Assembly: GCA_964459325.1 (NCBI GenBank)
Contig: CAYWKU010000011.1
Coordinates: 51,605-115,604, forward strand
Source: CAYWKU01 sp964459325
GTDB taxonomy: Bacteria > RBG-13-61-14 > CAYWKU01
Direction of reading: 5' to 3'
DNA: 64,000 bases
The translations under genes and the position numbers were made by a program. Each line of letters opens with the position of its first letter. Within the stretch, counting starts at the first letter, position 1. The notes beneath the pieces were generated by a model. That model saw only the letters and a list, made by a program, of their open reading frames with translations, searched no databases and had not been told where the DNA came from. Below, one piece after another: positions 24,804 to 34,788 of this stretch.

Positions 24804-25610
24804 ATGTATCTCGGACTTGCCATAATGTTTGTCGGGCTGGTTCTTCTCGGAACCACCATTGTTAAGATATGGGGAACGGGTGTTGAGGAAAAAGTCAGAA
24901 CCTGGTATGGAATCGCCCTCGTGGGCGTGATACTGGCCATGACAGGACTGGTTCTTACACTACAGGGAATGCAAAAAGCCGGTCGGCAACCGCAAATCAC
25001 CGGAATACCGGACAAAAAACCCGTTGCCGAAAAAACCGAGCCTCGGGAGCGGTTCAAACCCAAAAACACGCCCAAACCCTCGCCGAAGGAAAAAGCTTCT
25101 CCCGCGAAAAGAGATGAAAACCTGCCCCAAAAGGCCAAGAAACGCAGGAATTGGATGAGAAAGCAACTTAAAGAAGACCCTGAAGGAAAACCTTATACGG
25201 CAGAAGACTTCAGATTCATCGATACCCAGATGGACAAAATCGATAAAGGTTTCGAGCAAATGAAGCAGGAGACATTCTACGGCGAAAAACCTCCCGATAA
25301 AGCTAATATTCCCGACCGGGAGCTATGGAACAACTTCTCCTTTAACATGGGGATCAGGCTGCGAAACATAAGAAAGCGGGCCGCCTACAGACACGGCCCC
25401 GGCACCGCCGAAATAAAAAAGCGCCTCTTCGCCATTGTCAAGTTTATGAGCAAAATCCAAAGGGTTTATCACACGGCTGTGGCGGAGAATAAACCCGTTG
25501 ACTATCAATATATCTCCGACCTTCGCTCCCATGTTGAGAGACTCACCCGGGAAATCAACGAGTTGAGAAAAAAGCAGGGAATAGGCGAAAAAATCGATAC
25601 TAAAAAATAA
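24804..25610 (+). CDS. Membrane-anchored Lys-rich coiled-coil protein
   Basis: 268 aa. Two membrane helices (LAIMFVGLVLLGTTIVKIWG and WYGIALVGVILAMTGLVLTL) are followed by a Lys/Pro-rich linker (about 60-120) and a helical, strongly charged region (about 120-265). GGGAGGAT lies 9 nt before the ATG. No family recognised. It follows truA by 24 bp and its end overlaps rodA (opposite strand) by 11 bp. Confidence 0.7.
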   Translation: MYLGLAIMFVGLVLLGTTIVKIWGTGVEEKVRTWYGIALVGVILAMTGLVLTLQGMQKAGRQPQITGIPDKKPVAEKTEPRERFKPKNTPKPSPKEKASPAKRDENLPQKAKKRRNWMRKQLKEDPEGKPYTAEDFRFIDTQMDKIDKGFEQMKQETFYGEKPPDKANIPDRELWNNFSFNMGIRLRNIRKRAAYRHGPGTAEIKKRLFAIVKFMSKIQRVYHTAVAENKPVDYQYISDLRSHVERLTREINELRKKQGIGEKIDTKK

Positions 25611-26688
25611 ACCTTCGTTCCTCTATACTCATCATCAACCCTATTCCAGCCATAATGGACAGGAGAAACGAACCGCCGTAGCTCAAGAAAGGCAACGGTA
25701 TTCCAACCACCGGAAAAGCCCCCAGGACCATCGCTGTGTTCACCACGGTGTGCCAGAAAATCATCATGACCACTCCCAGGGAAACCAATGCCCCGAACCT
25801 GTCCTTGGCCGAGGCCGCGATACGCATACTCCATATCAAAATGAAAAAGAAAACCGCAAGGGCCAGGATTCCGCCTATGAAACCCCACTCCTCGCCGAGA
25901 ACACTGAAGGCGAAATCGGTATGCCTCTCCGGGAGATACCTCAAAGCGGTCTGGCTTCCCAACTGATACCCCTTGCCGGCCAGCTTGCCCGAGCCTACCG
26001 CCACCATGCTCTGAATAACATTGTATCCGATACCGGTGGGGTCGACTTGCGGATTAATGAACGCCCGGATTCTGTCCTTTTGATGCGGAGCCATCAGAAA
26101 CCACGACAGGGGGGCGAGCAGAACGAACAGGGTAACCCCGCCAATCAAAAGCCTTCTCCTAACTCCCACGAACAAAATGATGCAACCCACTATAAGAACC
26201 AGCATGACAGTGGTACCCAGGTCGGGCTGCAACATTATCAGAACGGCGGGAAGCAGTCCTATAAGAAGGGGTTGGGCCAACTCTCTCAACCCGTAAGGCC
26301 CACCCGCACGACGGTCATGAAAGTACTTCGCCAGCGCAAGTATTGTGCCTATCTTCACGAATTCGCTGGGCTGCAAGGACAAGGGACCCAACCGCAACCA
26401 CGCCCTGGAGCCGCCCACCAACTCGCCTTTAAGTAAAGTCATAATCAAAAGCAGCACCGTTATGGCATATATGGGGTAAGCAGCCCTTTCAAACAGCCTG
26501 TAATCCAACCGGGCCGCGACTATCAAGACGCCCAAACTGACCGCCAGGCTTATCGACTGGCGATACAAAAAGACCGAAGAAGGGGCGGCGCTGGCGAGAT
26601 TAATCAAACCCACCGCGCACAGGAACAGAACGGCCAGCAGAAGAGGCCAGTCAAGGCGGGTGGATATGGTTTTGTCTGAAACTCCCAT
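25600..26688 (-). CDS. rodA: Rod-shape peptidoglycan glycosyltransferase RodA
   Basis: 362 aa, SEDS family, about ten membrane helices. Polymerises lipid II during elongation together with PBP2. Motifs: GSRAWLRLGPLSLQPSEFVK, the helix with GKGYQLGSQTALRYLPERHT, then FAFSVLGEEWGF, and near the C-terminus VGIPLPFLSYGGSFLLS. Last gene of mreB-mreC-mreD-mrdA-rodA; it follows mrdA with one base between. Confidence 0.96.
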   Translation of the reverse strand: MGVSDKTISTRLDWPLLLAVLFLCAVGLINLASAAPSSVFLYRQSISLAVSLGVLIVAARLDYRLFERAAYPIYAITVLLLIMTLLKGELVGGSRAWLRLGPLSLQPSEFVKIGTILALAKYFHDRRAGGPYGLRELAQPLLIGLLPAVLIMLQPDLGTTVMLVLIVGCIILFVGVRRRLLIGGVTLFVLLAPLSWFLMAPHQKDRIRAFINPQVDPTGIGYNVIQSMVAVGSGKLAGKGYQLGSQTALRYLPERHTDFAFSVLGEEWGFIGGILALAVFFFILIWSMRIAASAKDRFGALVSLGVVMMIFWHTVVNTAMVLGAFPVVGIPLPFLSYGGSFLLSIMAGIGLMMSIEERRFIF

Positions 26689-26689
26689 T

Positions 26690-28576
26690 TTACCTTCTCG
26701 CCTGTTTATACAGGTTACGGAAATAATATCGGATTATGTCTCCGCACACCGGGGCCGCCGCCGCCGAGCCACCGCCGCCGTGCTCCACGAGCACCGTCAC
26801 CGCAATCACCGGCTCGTCCACCGGGGCGAAAGCGGTAAACCAGGCGTGGTCCCTGTACTTCCACGGAACCTCCCCTTCCTTTTCCTCTAACATCTCCTTG
26901 CGGCTTCGGCTGATAACCTGGGCGGTACCGGTCTTCCCGGCCACCCTTACCGGAAGCGCCCCCAGGCTCCCGGCGCCGGTCCCGTGCGGGCTATGCACCA
27001 CGCCCACCAACGCCTCCTTCACCCTGCGGCAAACCTCGGGCGTTACAACGCTCGATACCTCCACTTTCGGCGCAAATCCACGGAGCACGCTACCGTCCCG
27101 GTTAAGCACACGGTAAACCAGTTGAGGCTCCAGTAGCTTCCCGCCATTGGCTATCACCGACATCATCCGGGTAACCTGCAACGGGGTAACCAGTGTGTAT
27201 CCCTGACCTATAGCCGTTATCACCGTATCCCCCAGGTACCACGACTTGCCCCTGGAGCGCCTTTTCCACACCGGCCCGGGTACCAGGCCCGATTTCTCGC
27301 CCCGAAGACCCAATCCCGAAACCCGTCCCAGACCGAACTTGTATGCATAATTCCGAATGGCTTCTATCCCGAGCAGCTCGCCGAGCCGGTAATAATAAAT
27401 ATCGCAACTTTCCACCAGTCCCCTGTAAAAATCCACTATTCCGTGGCCCTCGTCCTTCCAGCAATGATACGCGTCCCTGTTGGCTCCGAGCCGCACCACC
27501 CCCTTGCATTCCACTGTATCGTCCGGCTTGACCACGTCCTCTCCCAGCGCAGCGGCGGCCACCACCACTTTGAACACGCTGCCCGGCGGGTATTCACCCT
27601 GTACCGGGCGATAGAAAAAGGGTTTCCGCCTGTCCGAGGAAAGCCGCCTCCACTCCTCGGGGTCCAGATTGCCCATCATGTGGTTTGGATGGAACCCGGG
27701 ATTTGAAGCCATGGCCAGTATTTCTCCGGTGTTGACATTCATGACCACCGCCGCTCCGGCGGATTCGCCGAGGGCTTCTTCGCAAGCCCGCTGAAGCCGC
27801 ATATCTACGGTTAACTCGACGTTTTTTCCGGGTTTTTGTTTTTTGGGCGGAGGAAGGTTCAGCTCCCGCTCAAACAATTCATTTCGTCGGCCAGTGGAGT
27901 CCACCACAACTTTCTGCCGCCCGCTTTCGCCGCGCAAAATGTCTTCAAAAGCCTGCTCCACCCCCATCCTGCCTATAATGTCTCCGGGGTCATATTCCCG
28001 GTTGCCTTCCCTTCCAAGCTCCTTGCCCGTAACTTCCCCCATATATCCGATAAGGTGGGAAGCCGAGTTCCCTTGGGGGTAGTGCCTTTTGGGAACGCTT
28101 GCAACTTCGAGGCAGTCCAGGTGGGCCAGGTTTTCTTCCAGAGCGGCGACCTGCTCGCGGCTCAAATTATCCAAAAGAACCATAGGCTGAAACGGGGGCA
28201 CCTTATGGCGCTCCTCAAACTTCCTCTCAATCTCTTCACGAGGAATTTCCAATAACTCCGAAATACTCCCCGCCAGGTCGGTTACCCTGCTCTCGGAAAG
28301 GTCGCCGTACAGGAGAAGCCGGAACCCCTGTCGGGTAACAGCAATCGGCTCCCCATTGCGGTCGGCAACGTTCCCCCGGATAGGCTTCAGCTCGATAGTT
28401 CGCAGCTTCTGAGCGCGGCTCATCCTCTCGTAACGCCCGCCGTGTACAAGTTGAAGGTCCACCAATCTCAGGCCAAGCAGCACAAACGCCACGGAAATGG
28501 CGATAGTAACCACCCGAAATCTGCCTTGATGAGATTCCCGGTCATAATCGTTGACATGTACGGGGCGTTGGGCCAT
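26690..28576 (-). CDS. mrdA: Penicillin-binding protein 2
   Basis: 628 aa. Monofunctional class B transpeptidase that cross-links side-wall peptidoglycan. One N-terminal membrane helix (about 25-42), a dimerisation/pedestal domain (about 55-235), then the transpeptidase with S-x-x-K at PPGSVFKVVVAAA, the S-x-D/N motif at VESCDIYYY and K-T-G at VAGKTGTAQV. Partner of the adjacent RodA. Confidence 0.96.
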   Translation of the reverse strand: MAQRPVHVNDYDRESHQGRFRVVTIAISVAFVLLGLRLVDLQLVHGGRYERMSRAQKLRTIELKPIRGNVADRNGEPIAVTRQGFRLLLYGDLSESRVTDLAGSISELLEIPREEIERKFEERHKVPPFQPMVLLDNLSREQVAALEENLAHLDCLEVASVPKRHYPQGNSASHLIGYMGEVTGKELGREGNREYDPGDIIGRMGVEQAFEDILRGESGRQKVVVDSTGRRNELFERELNLPPPKKQKPGKNVELTVDMRLQRACEEALGESAGAAVVMNVNTGEILAMASNPGFHPNHMMGNLDPEEWRRLSSDRRKPFFYRPVQGEYPPGSVFKVVVAAAALGEDVVKPDDTVECKGVVRLGANRDAYHCWKDEGHGIVDFYRGLVESCDIYYYRLGELLGIEAIRNYAYKFGLGRVSGLGLRGEKSGLVPGPVWKRRSRGKSWYLGDTVITAIGQGYTLVTPLQVTRMMSVIANGGKLLEPQLVYRVLNRDGSVLRGFAPKVEVSSVVTPEVCRRVKEALVGVVHSPHGTGAGSLGALPVRVAGKTGTAQVISRSRKEMLEEKEGEVPWKYRDHAWFTAFAPVDEPVIAVTVLVEHGGGGSAAAAPVCGDIIRYYFRNLYKQARR

Positions 28577-28577
28577 T

Positions 28578-29069
28578 TTAAAGCTCCCGTTGCGCTCCTT
28601 CCCAGAGAATACTCAAGGGGTAAAACAGAATAAGCCCCGCCAACGCGCTGCAAAGCGAGCGGGGAATCAGATGCCATAAAGGCGCCGAAAATGCCTCCCC
28701 GCCCGTAAAAACTGTGAAAAGTAACAATAAAAGAAAGTAATCAAGCATCGCCATTACGGCTACCAGGAGCGCCTGAGCGGAGGCGCTTTTCGCGTAAAAC
28801 TGGCCTGCCAGCCAGTATGCCAGAAGAAAAATGACCACCCGGTCAAAAGTAAACAGGCCTATTATGCTTCCCGTTAAAAGGTCCTGGAGATAGCCCATCC
28901 CGAAAGCATATATCGAGCCGGCGGCGGGACGCATGAAAAGCCCCACCAACACCGTGACCGCCAAGAGTAAATCAGGATGTATCCATTCCGGTAACAGCAT
29001 CGGAATCAACGTGGTCTGCAGCGCCGCCAGAAGAACCACCGCCAGAATCAATATCACGTGTCTCGACAT
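28578..29069 (-). CDS. mreD: Rod-shape-determining protein MreD
   Basis: 163 aa, five or six hydrophobic helices, low sequence conservation as usual for MreD. Identified by size, topology (LLPEWIHPDLLLAVTVLVGL; AFGMGYLQDLLTG) and place between mreC and mrdA, with a single-base gap on either side. Part of the elongasome in the inner membrane. Confidence 0.92.
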   Translation of the reverse strand: MSRHVILILAVVLLAALQTTLIPMLLPEWIHPDLLLAVTVLVGLFMRPAAGSIYAFGMGYLQDLLTGSIIGLFTFDRVVIFLLAYWLAGQFYAKSASAQALLVAVMAMLDYFLLLLLFTVFTGGEAFSAPLWHLIPRSLCSALAGLILFYPLSILWEGAQREL

Positions 29070-29070
29070 T

Positions 29071-29976
29071 CTAATCCGACCCTACGCCGCCTTTCAGCAG
29101 CACTTTAATCTCCTCCAGCGATTTGAAATCAACAACGGGAGAGACATCTATGTCAAGGGTCAGTCCGGTATCCGGGACGACCACATTACTCACCCTGCCC
29201 AGCAACAACCCCTTGGGGAATACCCCACCCAGCCCGGAGCTTACCACCATATCGCCCTTCCTTACATCCGAACCACGGCTTACGAATTTCAGCTCCAGTC
29301 TCTTACCGTCCCCCTGCACCACTCCCCTGACCCGTGTCTGACGCCAGTTATCCGGATTCCAGGGGCATTCCGGGTCGGGCACATCCCCATCCTCCATCCT
29401 GTAAACAAGAGCATCAACCCGGCAACGGGGGTCTACCAGCAGCAGCACCTGTGATGAATTCGGAGGCACTTCGCGGCTTCCCCCTCCTCCGATTATCTTT
29501 CCTGCCACTCCCCTCCCGCAGACCACCGACATGCCGTACTCGATGCCGTCCGATGAACCCTTGTTTATCGTGACCACCTTCATATCGCTACGGGCGGGAA
29601 GGGCAATGATTTTAGCCGGAAGCAGCTTCATATCGGGCCATACATCTCCCGGCAAATTCATTTTAAGGCGAGTTATTTCTTCCTTGAGCTTTTGATTTTC
29701 AAAATTGAGCTTATCGAGCTTCTTTTCCAGTTTTCGATTTTCTTTCTTTACTTTTCGTAATGAGATATAGTTATCCCAGGTATTTCCTATGCCGGATACC
29801 GTATGGGATACCATCGCCTGGGGATAGGACATCAGGGTAAGGATGACCCTCGATAACGGACTGGCTCTACCACCGGGACTGGCCACCGAATTATAGACCA
29901 GCAGTCCCAGCGCTATAGCGAGCACCAAAAGGGGAACGATACCGTTTTTATTGGCTTTTAGAAATTCGAGTGACAC
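29071..29976 (-). CDS. mreC: Rod-shape-determining protein MreC
   Basis: 301 aa. One N-terminal membrane helix, a coiled coil (about 70-105, rich in KKLEK and ENQKLKEE), then the periplasmic double beta-barrel domain with GIEYGMSVVCGRGVAGKI and VVSSGLGGVFPKGLLLG. GTG start with GGGCGGGACAG before it. Links MreB to the periplasmic synthases. Confidence 0.95.
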   Translation of the reverse strand: MSLEFLKANKNGIVPLLVLAIALGLLVYNSVASPGGRASPLSRVILTLMSYPQAMVSHTVSGIGNTWDNYISLRKVKKENRKLEKKLDKLNFENQKLKEEITRLKMNLPGDVWPDMKLLPAKIIALPARSDMKVVTINKGSSDGIEYGMSVVCGRGVAGKIIGGGGSREVPPNSSQVLLLVDPRCRVDALVYRMEDGDVPDPECPWNPDNWRQTRVRGVVQGDGKRLELKFVSRGSDVRKGDMVVSSGLGGVFPKGLLLGRVSNVVVPDTGLTLDIDVSPVVDFKSLEEIKVLLKGGVGSD

Positions 29977-30040
29977 CTGTCCCGCCCGGTTCTAATGATA
30001 GCCGCCAAAATCGAGAGCTCAAAATATAGCGTTGCCCGTA

Positions 30041-31069
30041 TTAATAAGAGATTTCGCGCAAAAGGTCAATCTCATCCAGGCACTTGCCGCTGCCGAGCAC
30101 CACCGCGGATATAGGGTCTTCGGCCAGCATTACCGGCAACCCTGTCTCCTCCCTGAGCAGAATATCCAGATTGCGCACCAGCGCTCCTCCTCCGGCCAGC
30201 ACAACGCCCTTGTCCACGATGTCCGCACTAAGCTCCGGAGGAGTCTGCTCCAGGGTCTGCTTGACGGCGTCAACGATGGTGCCCACCGGCTCCTGGAGAG
30301 CCTCGCGAATTTCCTCCTGGCCGATGACCAGGGTCTTGGGAATACCCGCTATCAAGTCTCTGCCCTTCACTTCCATGGACTTGTCTTCATTGTCCGGGTA
30401 GGCGCAACCGATGTTTATTTTTATCTGCTCCGCCGTGCGGTCGCCGATAAGAAGGTTGTATTTCCGTTTTATGTAATTGAGAATGGCGTCGTCCATCTTG
30501 TCCCCTGCGGTCCTGACGCTGACGCTGTGCACGATTCCCGCCAGGCTGATGACCGCCACTTCGGTAGTTCCGCCGCCTATGTCCACTATCATGTTTCCGG
30601 TGGCCTCTGTTATGGGCAATCCCGACCCGATTGCCGCCGCCATGGGCTCCTCGATGAGGTGTACTTCGCGGGCGCCGGCGCTTTCGGCGCTTTCCTTGAC
30701 CGCCCTCTTTTCCACCTCCGTTATCCCGAATGGCACGCAGATGATTATGCGGGGCCTGACCATTTTCCGGCGGCCGTGAGCGCGCTGGATGAAGTATCGA
30801 AGCATGCTCTCTGTAATCTCGAAGTCAGCGATAACGCCGTCTTTCATGGGCCGGATGGCTACGATGGTGCCGGGTGTTTTGCCCAGCATCTGCTTGGCCT
30901 CGCGACCGACCGCCAGAACCTTTTTCTGGCCCCTCATGCCCTTGTGCACGGCGACAACGCTGGGCTCGCAGCAGACAATACCCTTACTTCTCACGTATAT
31001 AAGCGTGGTAGCGGTGCCCAAATCAATGGCAAGATCATTACTGAAAAGGCCTAAAAGGGAACTTAACAT
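30041..31069 (-). CDS. mreB: Rod-shape-determining actin homologue MreB
   Basis: 342 aa. Actin-like ATPase forming membrane-bound filaments that guide wall synthesis. Phosphate 1 motif DLGTATTLIY, phosphate 2 DIGGGTTEVAVISL, adenosine motif VLAGGGALVRNLD. It has its own promoter and is followed after 64 bp by mreC. The adjacent chaperone gene diverges from it. Confidence 0.97.
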   Translation of the reverse strand: MLSSLLGLFSNDLAIDLGTATTLIYVRSKGIVCCEPSVVAVHKGMRGQKKVLAVGREAKQMLGKTPGTIVAIRPMKDGVIADFEITESMLRYFIQRAHGRRKMVRPRIIICVPFGITEVEKRAVKESAESAGAREVHLIEEPMAAAIGSGLPITEATGNMIVDIGGGTTEVAVISLAGIVHSVSVRTAGDKMDDAILNYIKRKYNLLIGDRTAEQIKINIGCAYPDNEDKSMEVKGRDLIAGIPKTLVIGQEEIREALQEPVGTIVDAVKQTLEQTPPELSADIVDKGVVLAGGGALVRNLDILLREETGLPVMLAEDPISAVVLGSGKCLDEIDLLREISY

Positions 31070-31109
31070 AAAACTACCTTCTCATTGCAACAATAAAGTT
31101 ATTTGGTAG

Positions 31110-31137
31110 AGTATACCGAAATAAAAGCCGTTAGCAA
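31110..31137 (-). promoter_or_regulatory. Candidate promoter of the mre operon
   Basis: Minus strand: TTGCTA (31137-31132), 16-bp spacer, TATACT (31115-31110), about 40 bp before the mreB ATG. Confidence 0.45.
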
Positions 31138-31352
31138 CAATATTTCACCGTTTTTCCTTGAAAGAATCCCCGATTCCCGATTTACAAACAACCCGGCTCA
31201 CTATTAAGTGCCGATACAAGCTCACCTGATTATTTTAACGTTAACTTTGAGCTAAAAATTTAACTCGAAGCCGAAGCAGTTGCAAGTTGAGCGGTAACAA
31301 TTAACTTCACCCCCAGAAGATACTCTACAATAAGAAAGGCTGAAAACAGAAA

Positions 31353-33302
31353 ATGCTTTCATATCTGAGAAAGAAAAAAGGCTCGAAGCTGGTCAAACTT
31401 CTGCTTATCGTGCTGGCACTTACCTTCTTCGGCGGCTTCGGGTTGCTGGGATATTGCTCGACCACCCAGAAAGCCCGGCAACGGGAAGCCAACACCGCGG
31501 CAAAGGTGAACGAGGACATCATCACCCGCCAGGAGCTGGCCCGGGCGGTACGCAGAGCAAATCTGGGGGGCCAAGGCCCCGAAACGGAAGCAGAAGCCAT
31601 GACCCAGCGGGAAGACGTGCTGGAAACACTTATAAATCGCAGGCTTATACTGCGCGAAGCCCGGAAACTCGGAGTAACCGTTTCCGACCGGGAAATTACT
31701 CAATATATAACCCGAACCTTCCAGAAGGACGGAACGTTCCAGCCCCGGTTTTATCGGGGATACCTGGACAGGCTGGGCATTAGTGAAAGCGCTTTCGAAG
31801 AAAAACTCCGCGATGAACTCACCGTGTCAAAAATGCAACAGGCCATGGCAAGTGCGGCTATAGTTACCGAAGAAGACGTGAAGCAGGCATATTTCTATAA
31901 AAATCAAATGGTTAACCTGGCCCTCATATCCGTCAACCCCGAGGACTTTACCGACGTCAAGGAACCCACTCGGGAAGAAATCGCCCAAAGATACAAAGCC
32001 GACCCGGAAAGCGTCGTTATTCCCGAAAAACGACAGATAAAATACGCCTGTTATAAATCCAGAGATATGGTGAACCCCGAAGAACTCACCAGCGAAGAAA
32101 TCCGGGAATATTACGAAAACGACAGGGATTTCAGATACGCTTACACCCCGCGCAAAGTTAAAGCGCGTAAAATCTATTTCTCCTCTTCGATAACCGCCTC
32201 AAAGGAAGAGAAACAATCAGTAAAACAACTTGCCCGGGAAGTTCTCAAAAATGTAAAAAGCGGGGAAAAATCCTTCGCCGAGCTTGCCCGCGAGTACTCC
32301 CAGGACCCCGAAACGGCCGAAGAAGGCGGAGACATGGGATGGGTGCCGCTCGATGAAGCGGGATTCCCGGCGGGTAGAACATTAAATAAACTGGAGCCCG
32401 GCGAAGTTTCGGATGTCGTGTGGGGTTTTGACGGATATTACATCTTCAAGGCCGAAGACGACCGCAGGGGGAAATACAAGCCACTGTGGAGGGTCAAGGA
32501 TGAAGTCATAGAGGACCTGAGAAAGAAAAAGGGAAAACCCCTGACTTCCGAGGCCGCGAAAAGCCTTCTGGACATCGTCAGGCAGGGCACGCCGTTTGAG
32601 GAAGCCGCAGAAAACGCAACTCACGAGGTGGAAATCAAAACCAGCGGGTTTTTCTCCGAAGACGCAAAAAAAATAGATGAAATCGAAAACTCCGCCTCCA
32701 TGGTGCGAGAAGCTTACAAGCTATGGGACATCGGACAGGTATCCGACCCCATCTCGGTGAAAGACGGTTCCTGCATCCTGCAACTGGCGGAAATAGAGCC
32801 GGAGCATATCGCAACCCTGGAAGAGGCCATCCCCATTCTCCAAAGCGAAATGATGGCTCAAAGGCGCGATAAGGCCGCGAAAGAAATGGCCGAAAACATA
32901 CTGGAGGATATCAAATCGGGCACTCCCTTCGATAAAGCGGCACGGAAACGCGATAGAGCCGAGTTGTTTGAAACGGACTATTTCGCCCGGCAAAAGAACA
33001 CCATACCCCGGGTTGGATACGCTCCCGAAATGATAAGCGTAATGTTTGCGCTCCCGCCTCATGACCCGGTAGCAAGGCAGGTATTTGAAGTCAGCGACAA
33101 ATACTACCTGGCTAAGCTTTTGGGCAAAAAGGAAGCCGACCCGGAAGGTTACAAGGAAAACGCCTCCCAAATTCGAGCGGAACTCATTATCCGGAGACAG
33201 AAGGAGATAGTGGACTCCTGGGTGGAAGCCCTGCGAAAGAACGCCAAAATTACCCGCAAGATAGAAACCGCGGCCCAAACGGGCGGGGCCGGAGGCACAT
33301 AA
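31353..33302 (+). CDS. PpiD/SurA-type periplasmic peptidyl-prolyl isomerase chaperone
   Basis: 649 aa. N-terminal membrane anchor (KLLLIVLALTFFGGFGLLGY, about 14-33), a SurA-N-like helical chaperone region (about 45-190), and a parvulin domain at about 265-365 (VKARKIYF; FAELAREYSQDPETAEEGGD followed by MGWVP). A second, divergent parvulin-like or C-terminal chaperone part covers the rest (LWDIGQVSDPISVKDG). Helps fold exported proteins at the inner membrane. GAAAGG lies 12 nt upstream and a TACAAT at 31326-31331 could be its -10. It ends 3 bp before the converging MgtC-like gene. Confidence 0.88.
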   Translation: MLSYLRKKKGSKLVKLLLIVLALTFFGGFGLLGYCSTTQKARQREANTAAKVNEDIITRQELARAVRRANLGGQGPETEAEAMTQREDVLETLINRRLILREARKLGVTVSDREITQYITRTFQKDGTFQPRFYRGYLDRLGISESAFEEKLRDELTVSKMQQAMASAAIVTEEDVKQAYFYKNQMVNLALISVNPEDFTDVKEPTREEIAQRYKADPESVVIPEKRQIKYACYKSRDMVNPEELTSEEIREYYENDRDFRYAYTPRKVKARKIYFSSSITASKEEKQSVKQLAREVLKNVKSGEKSFAELAREYSQDPETAEEGGDMGWVPLDEAGFPAGRTLNKLEPGEVSDVVWGFDGYYIFKAEDDRRGKYKPLWRVKDEVIEDLRKKKGKPLTSEAAKSLLDIVRQGTPFEEAAENATHEVEIKTSGFFSEDAKKIDEIENSASMVREAYKLWDIGQVSDPISVKDGSCILQLAEIEPEHIATLEEAIPILQSEMMAQRRDKAAKEMAENILEDIKSGTPFDKAARKRDRAELFETDYFARQKNTIPRVGYAPEMISVMFALPPHDPVARQVFEVSDKYYLAKLLGKKEADPEGYKENASQIRAELIIRRQKEIVDSWVEALRKNAKITRKIETAAQTGGAGGT

Positions 33303-33305
33303 GCC

Positions 33306-34580
33306 TTAAATCGCCACCAGGTAAAGGGCGCCCACCACCGCCATCGCCACCAGGCCCGCAACCACCGGCATCTTCATACCCCGCCGGGCCAGCGCGACCA
33401 CTATTCCGGCCTTTATAAGCGTATTGCTCACGCAGGCTATCAGCACCGCTCTTACACCCGTGGCCACATTTATCGCATCCGGCCCGGTCTCCCTCACCAT
33501 GCGCGAAATACTCAAAACGATGGCGTCCAGCTCCGCCACCCCGGAAAGGCCGCTGACAATATATAAACCGCTATGCCCCCAGTATCGTTCCGCAAGTATG
33601 GAAATAATACGGATTATGGCAAAGATGAGTCCAAATGTAAGCGCGGAGCTCAACTCCACCGGGTTTTCAAACTGAAATCCCTCGTCGGATTTATATCCCA
33701 CCTCCCTGTACCGCCTCCACCATAACAGACCGGCCACCACTCCCGTAACCGTCATCAAACTGAACGGCAACACCAGCGGCGGCGCCAGGCTTGGCCCCGC
33801 CACACCTATTATCACCAGCAGCCGGGGAAACATAACCGTGCACGCAAGAAGCACTCCCATGGCCAGGTGAGGCACCAGCCACACGGAGCTTTTCGAGTGC
33901 CGGGAAAAGCTGACAGTCGTCGCCGTGGAGCTTATCAAACCGCCTATGGCCCCTATCCATTCCACCCCTCCCCGCATAAACTTCAGAAGCACGTATCCCG
34001 CGAAGCTTACACCGGCGATGAGCACCACCATTATCCACACTTCGTAAGGGTTGAAAAGACCCCAGGGGTCAACCGTTCGATTGGGAAGAATGGGCAGCAC
34101 CACGAAAGTAATGATGGCGAACTTGAGCAGCGCCCATATATCCTCGCTGGACATCCTTTCGGTCCAGCGATGAAACTCGGTCTTCAAACTCAGGAGCATG
34201 GTCACGCCCACGCCCAGCGCTATGGCAAGCCGCAAATGTCCCCAGTAAGTAATCGCTCCGATGAGGAAGGCGAGTATCATGGTGATTTCCGTGGTCACCC
34301 CCAACTCTCCGCACCGGGCTATCATCACGTACCGAACGCACACCATACCCGCCATAGCGGCAAAGGCCACCGCAAAGAACCAGCTTATATGCTCGGCGCT
34401 TACCAGAGCCGAAAGGGCGCCGAAAAGGGTCACAAATATGAATGTCCGAACCCCGACGACCCCTTCCTGTATCTCGGTCTTCGAAAACTGCCGCTCCAGC
34501 CCGATAAGGCCGCCGAGAACGATGGCTATTGCAAAATGATATAAGTGCAAAATGAGAGGATTTTCTATATGAAATTCCAT
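33306..34580 (-). CDS. MgtC/SapB-DUF4010 family membrane protein
   Basis: 424 aa. N-terminal MgtC/SapB-like domain (IAIVLGGLIGLERQFSK; GVRTFIFVTLFGALSAL) with four helices, then a DUF4010-like C-terminal half (IGAIGGLISSTATTVSFSRH; SALTFGLIFAIIRIISI), about 12 helices in all. Family members are linked to Mg2+ or membrane-potential homeostasis; the activity is unclear. Separated by about 200 bp from the Opp genes upstream. Confidence 0.88.
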   Translation of the reverse strand: MEFHIENPLILHLYHFAIAIVLGGLIGLERQFSKTEIQEGVVGVRTFIFVTLFGALSALVSAEHISWFFAVAFAAMAGMVCVRYVMIARCGELGVTTEITMILAFLIGAITYWGHLRLAIALGVGVTMLLSLKTEFHRWTERMSSEDIWALLKFAIITFVVLPILPNRTVDPWGLFNPYEVWIMVVLIAGVSFAGYVLLKFMRGGVEWIGAIGGLISSTATTVSFSRHSKSSVWLVPHLAMGVLLACTVMFPRLLVIIGVAGPSLAPPLVLPFSLMTVTGVVAGLLWWRRYREVGYKSDEGFQFENPVELSSALTFGLIFAIIRIISILAERYWGHSGLYIVSGLSGVAELDAIVLSISRMVRETGPDAINVATGVRAVLIACVSNTLIKAGIVVALARRGMKMPVVAGLVAMAVVGALYLVAI

Positions 34581-34600
34581 TCACCGCCTCAATATTCGGG

Positions 34601-34623
34601 GTAGCCCACACTTCAGTGTGGGC
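34601..34623. repeat. Diverged REP-like hairpin
   Basis: GTAG followed by CCCACAC-TTCA-GTGTGGG (34605-34622): the same plan as the REP-like units elsewhere but with a different stem. The rest of 34581-34788 shows a weaker partner (AACCCACCCC ... GTGTGGTT near 34689) and no gene. Confidence 0.55.
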
Positions 34624-34788
34624 GCCGTAGGCTCAGGTCCCAGAAACCGATGGGCGACGCCATCCTCGACTAACGCCATACGAACAAAACCCACCCCGGA
34701 GTGTGGTTTATTCCACAAATCCTGACCTTCCATTATGAAAAACAAAAGGCTAAAAGTCAACGAACAGGCGCATGAAAGGGAAACCTCC

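Noticed and set aside
30032..31054. Long plus-strand open frame opposite mreB
   Set aside because: A shadow of the highly conserved mreB gene.
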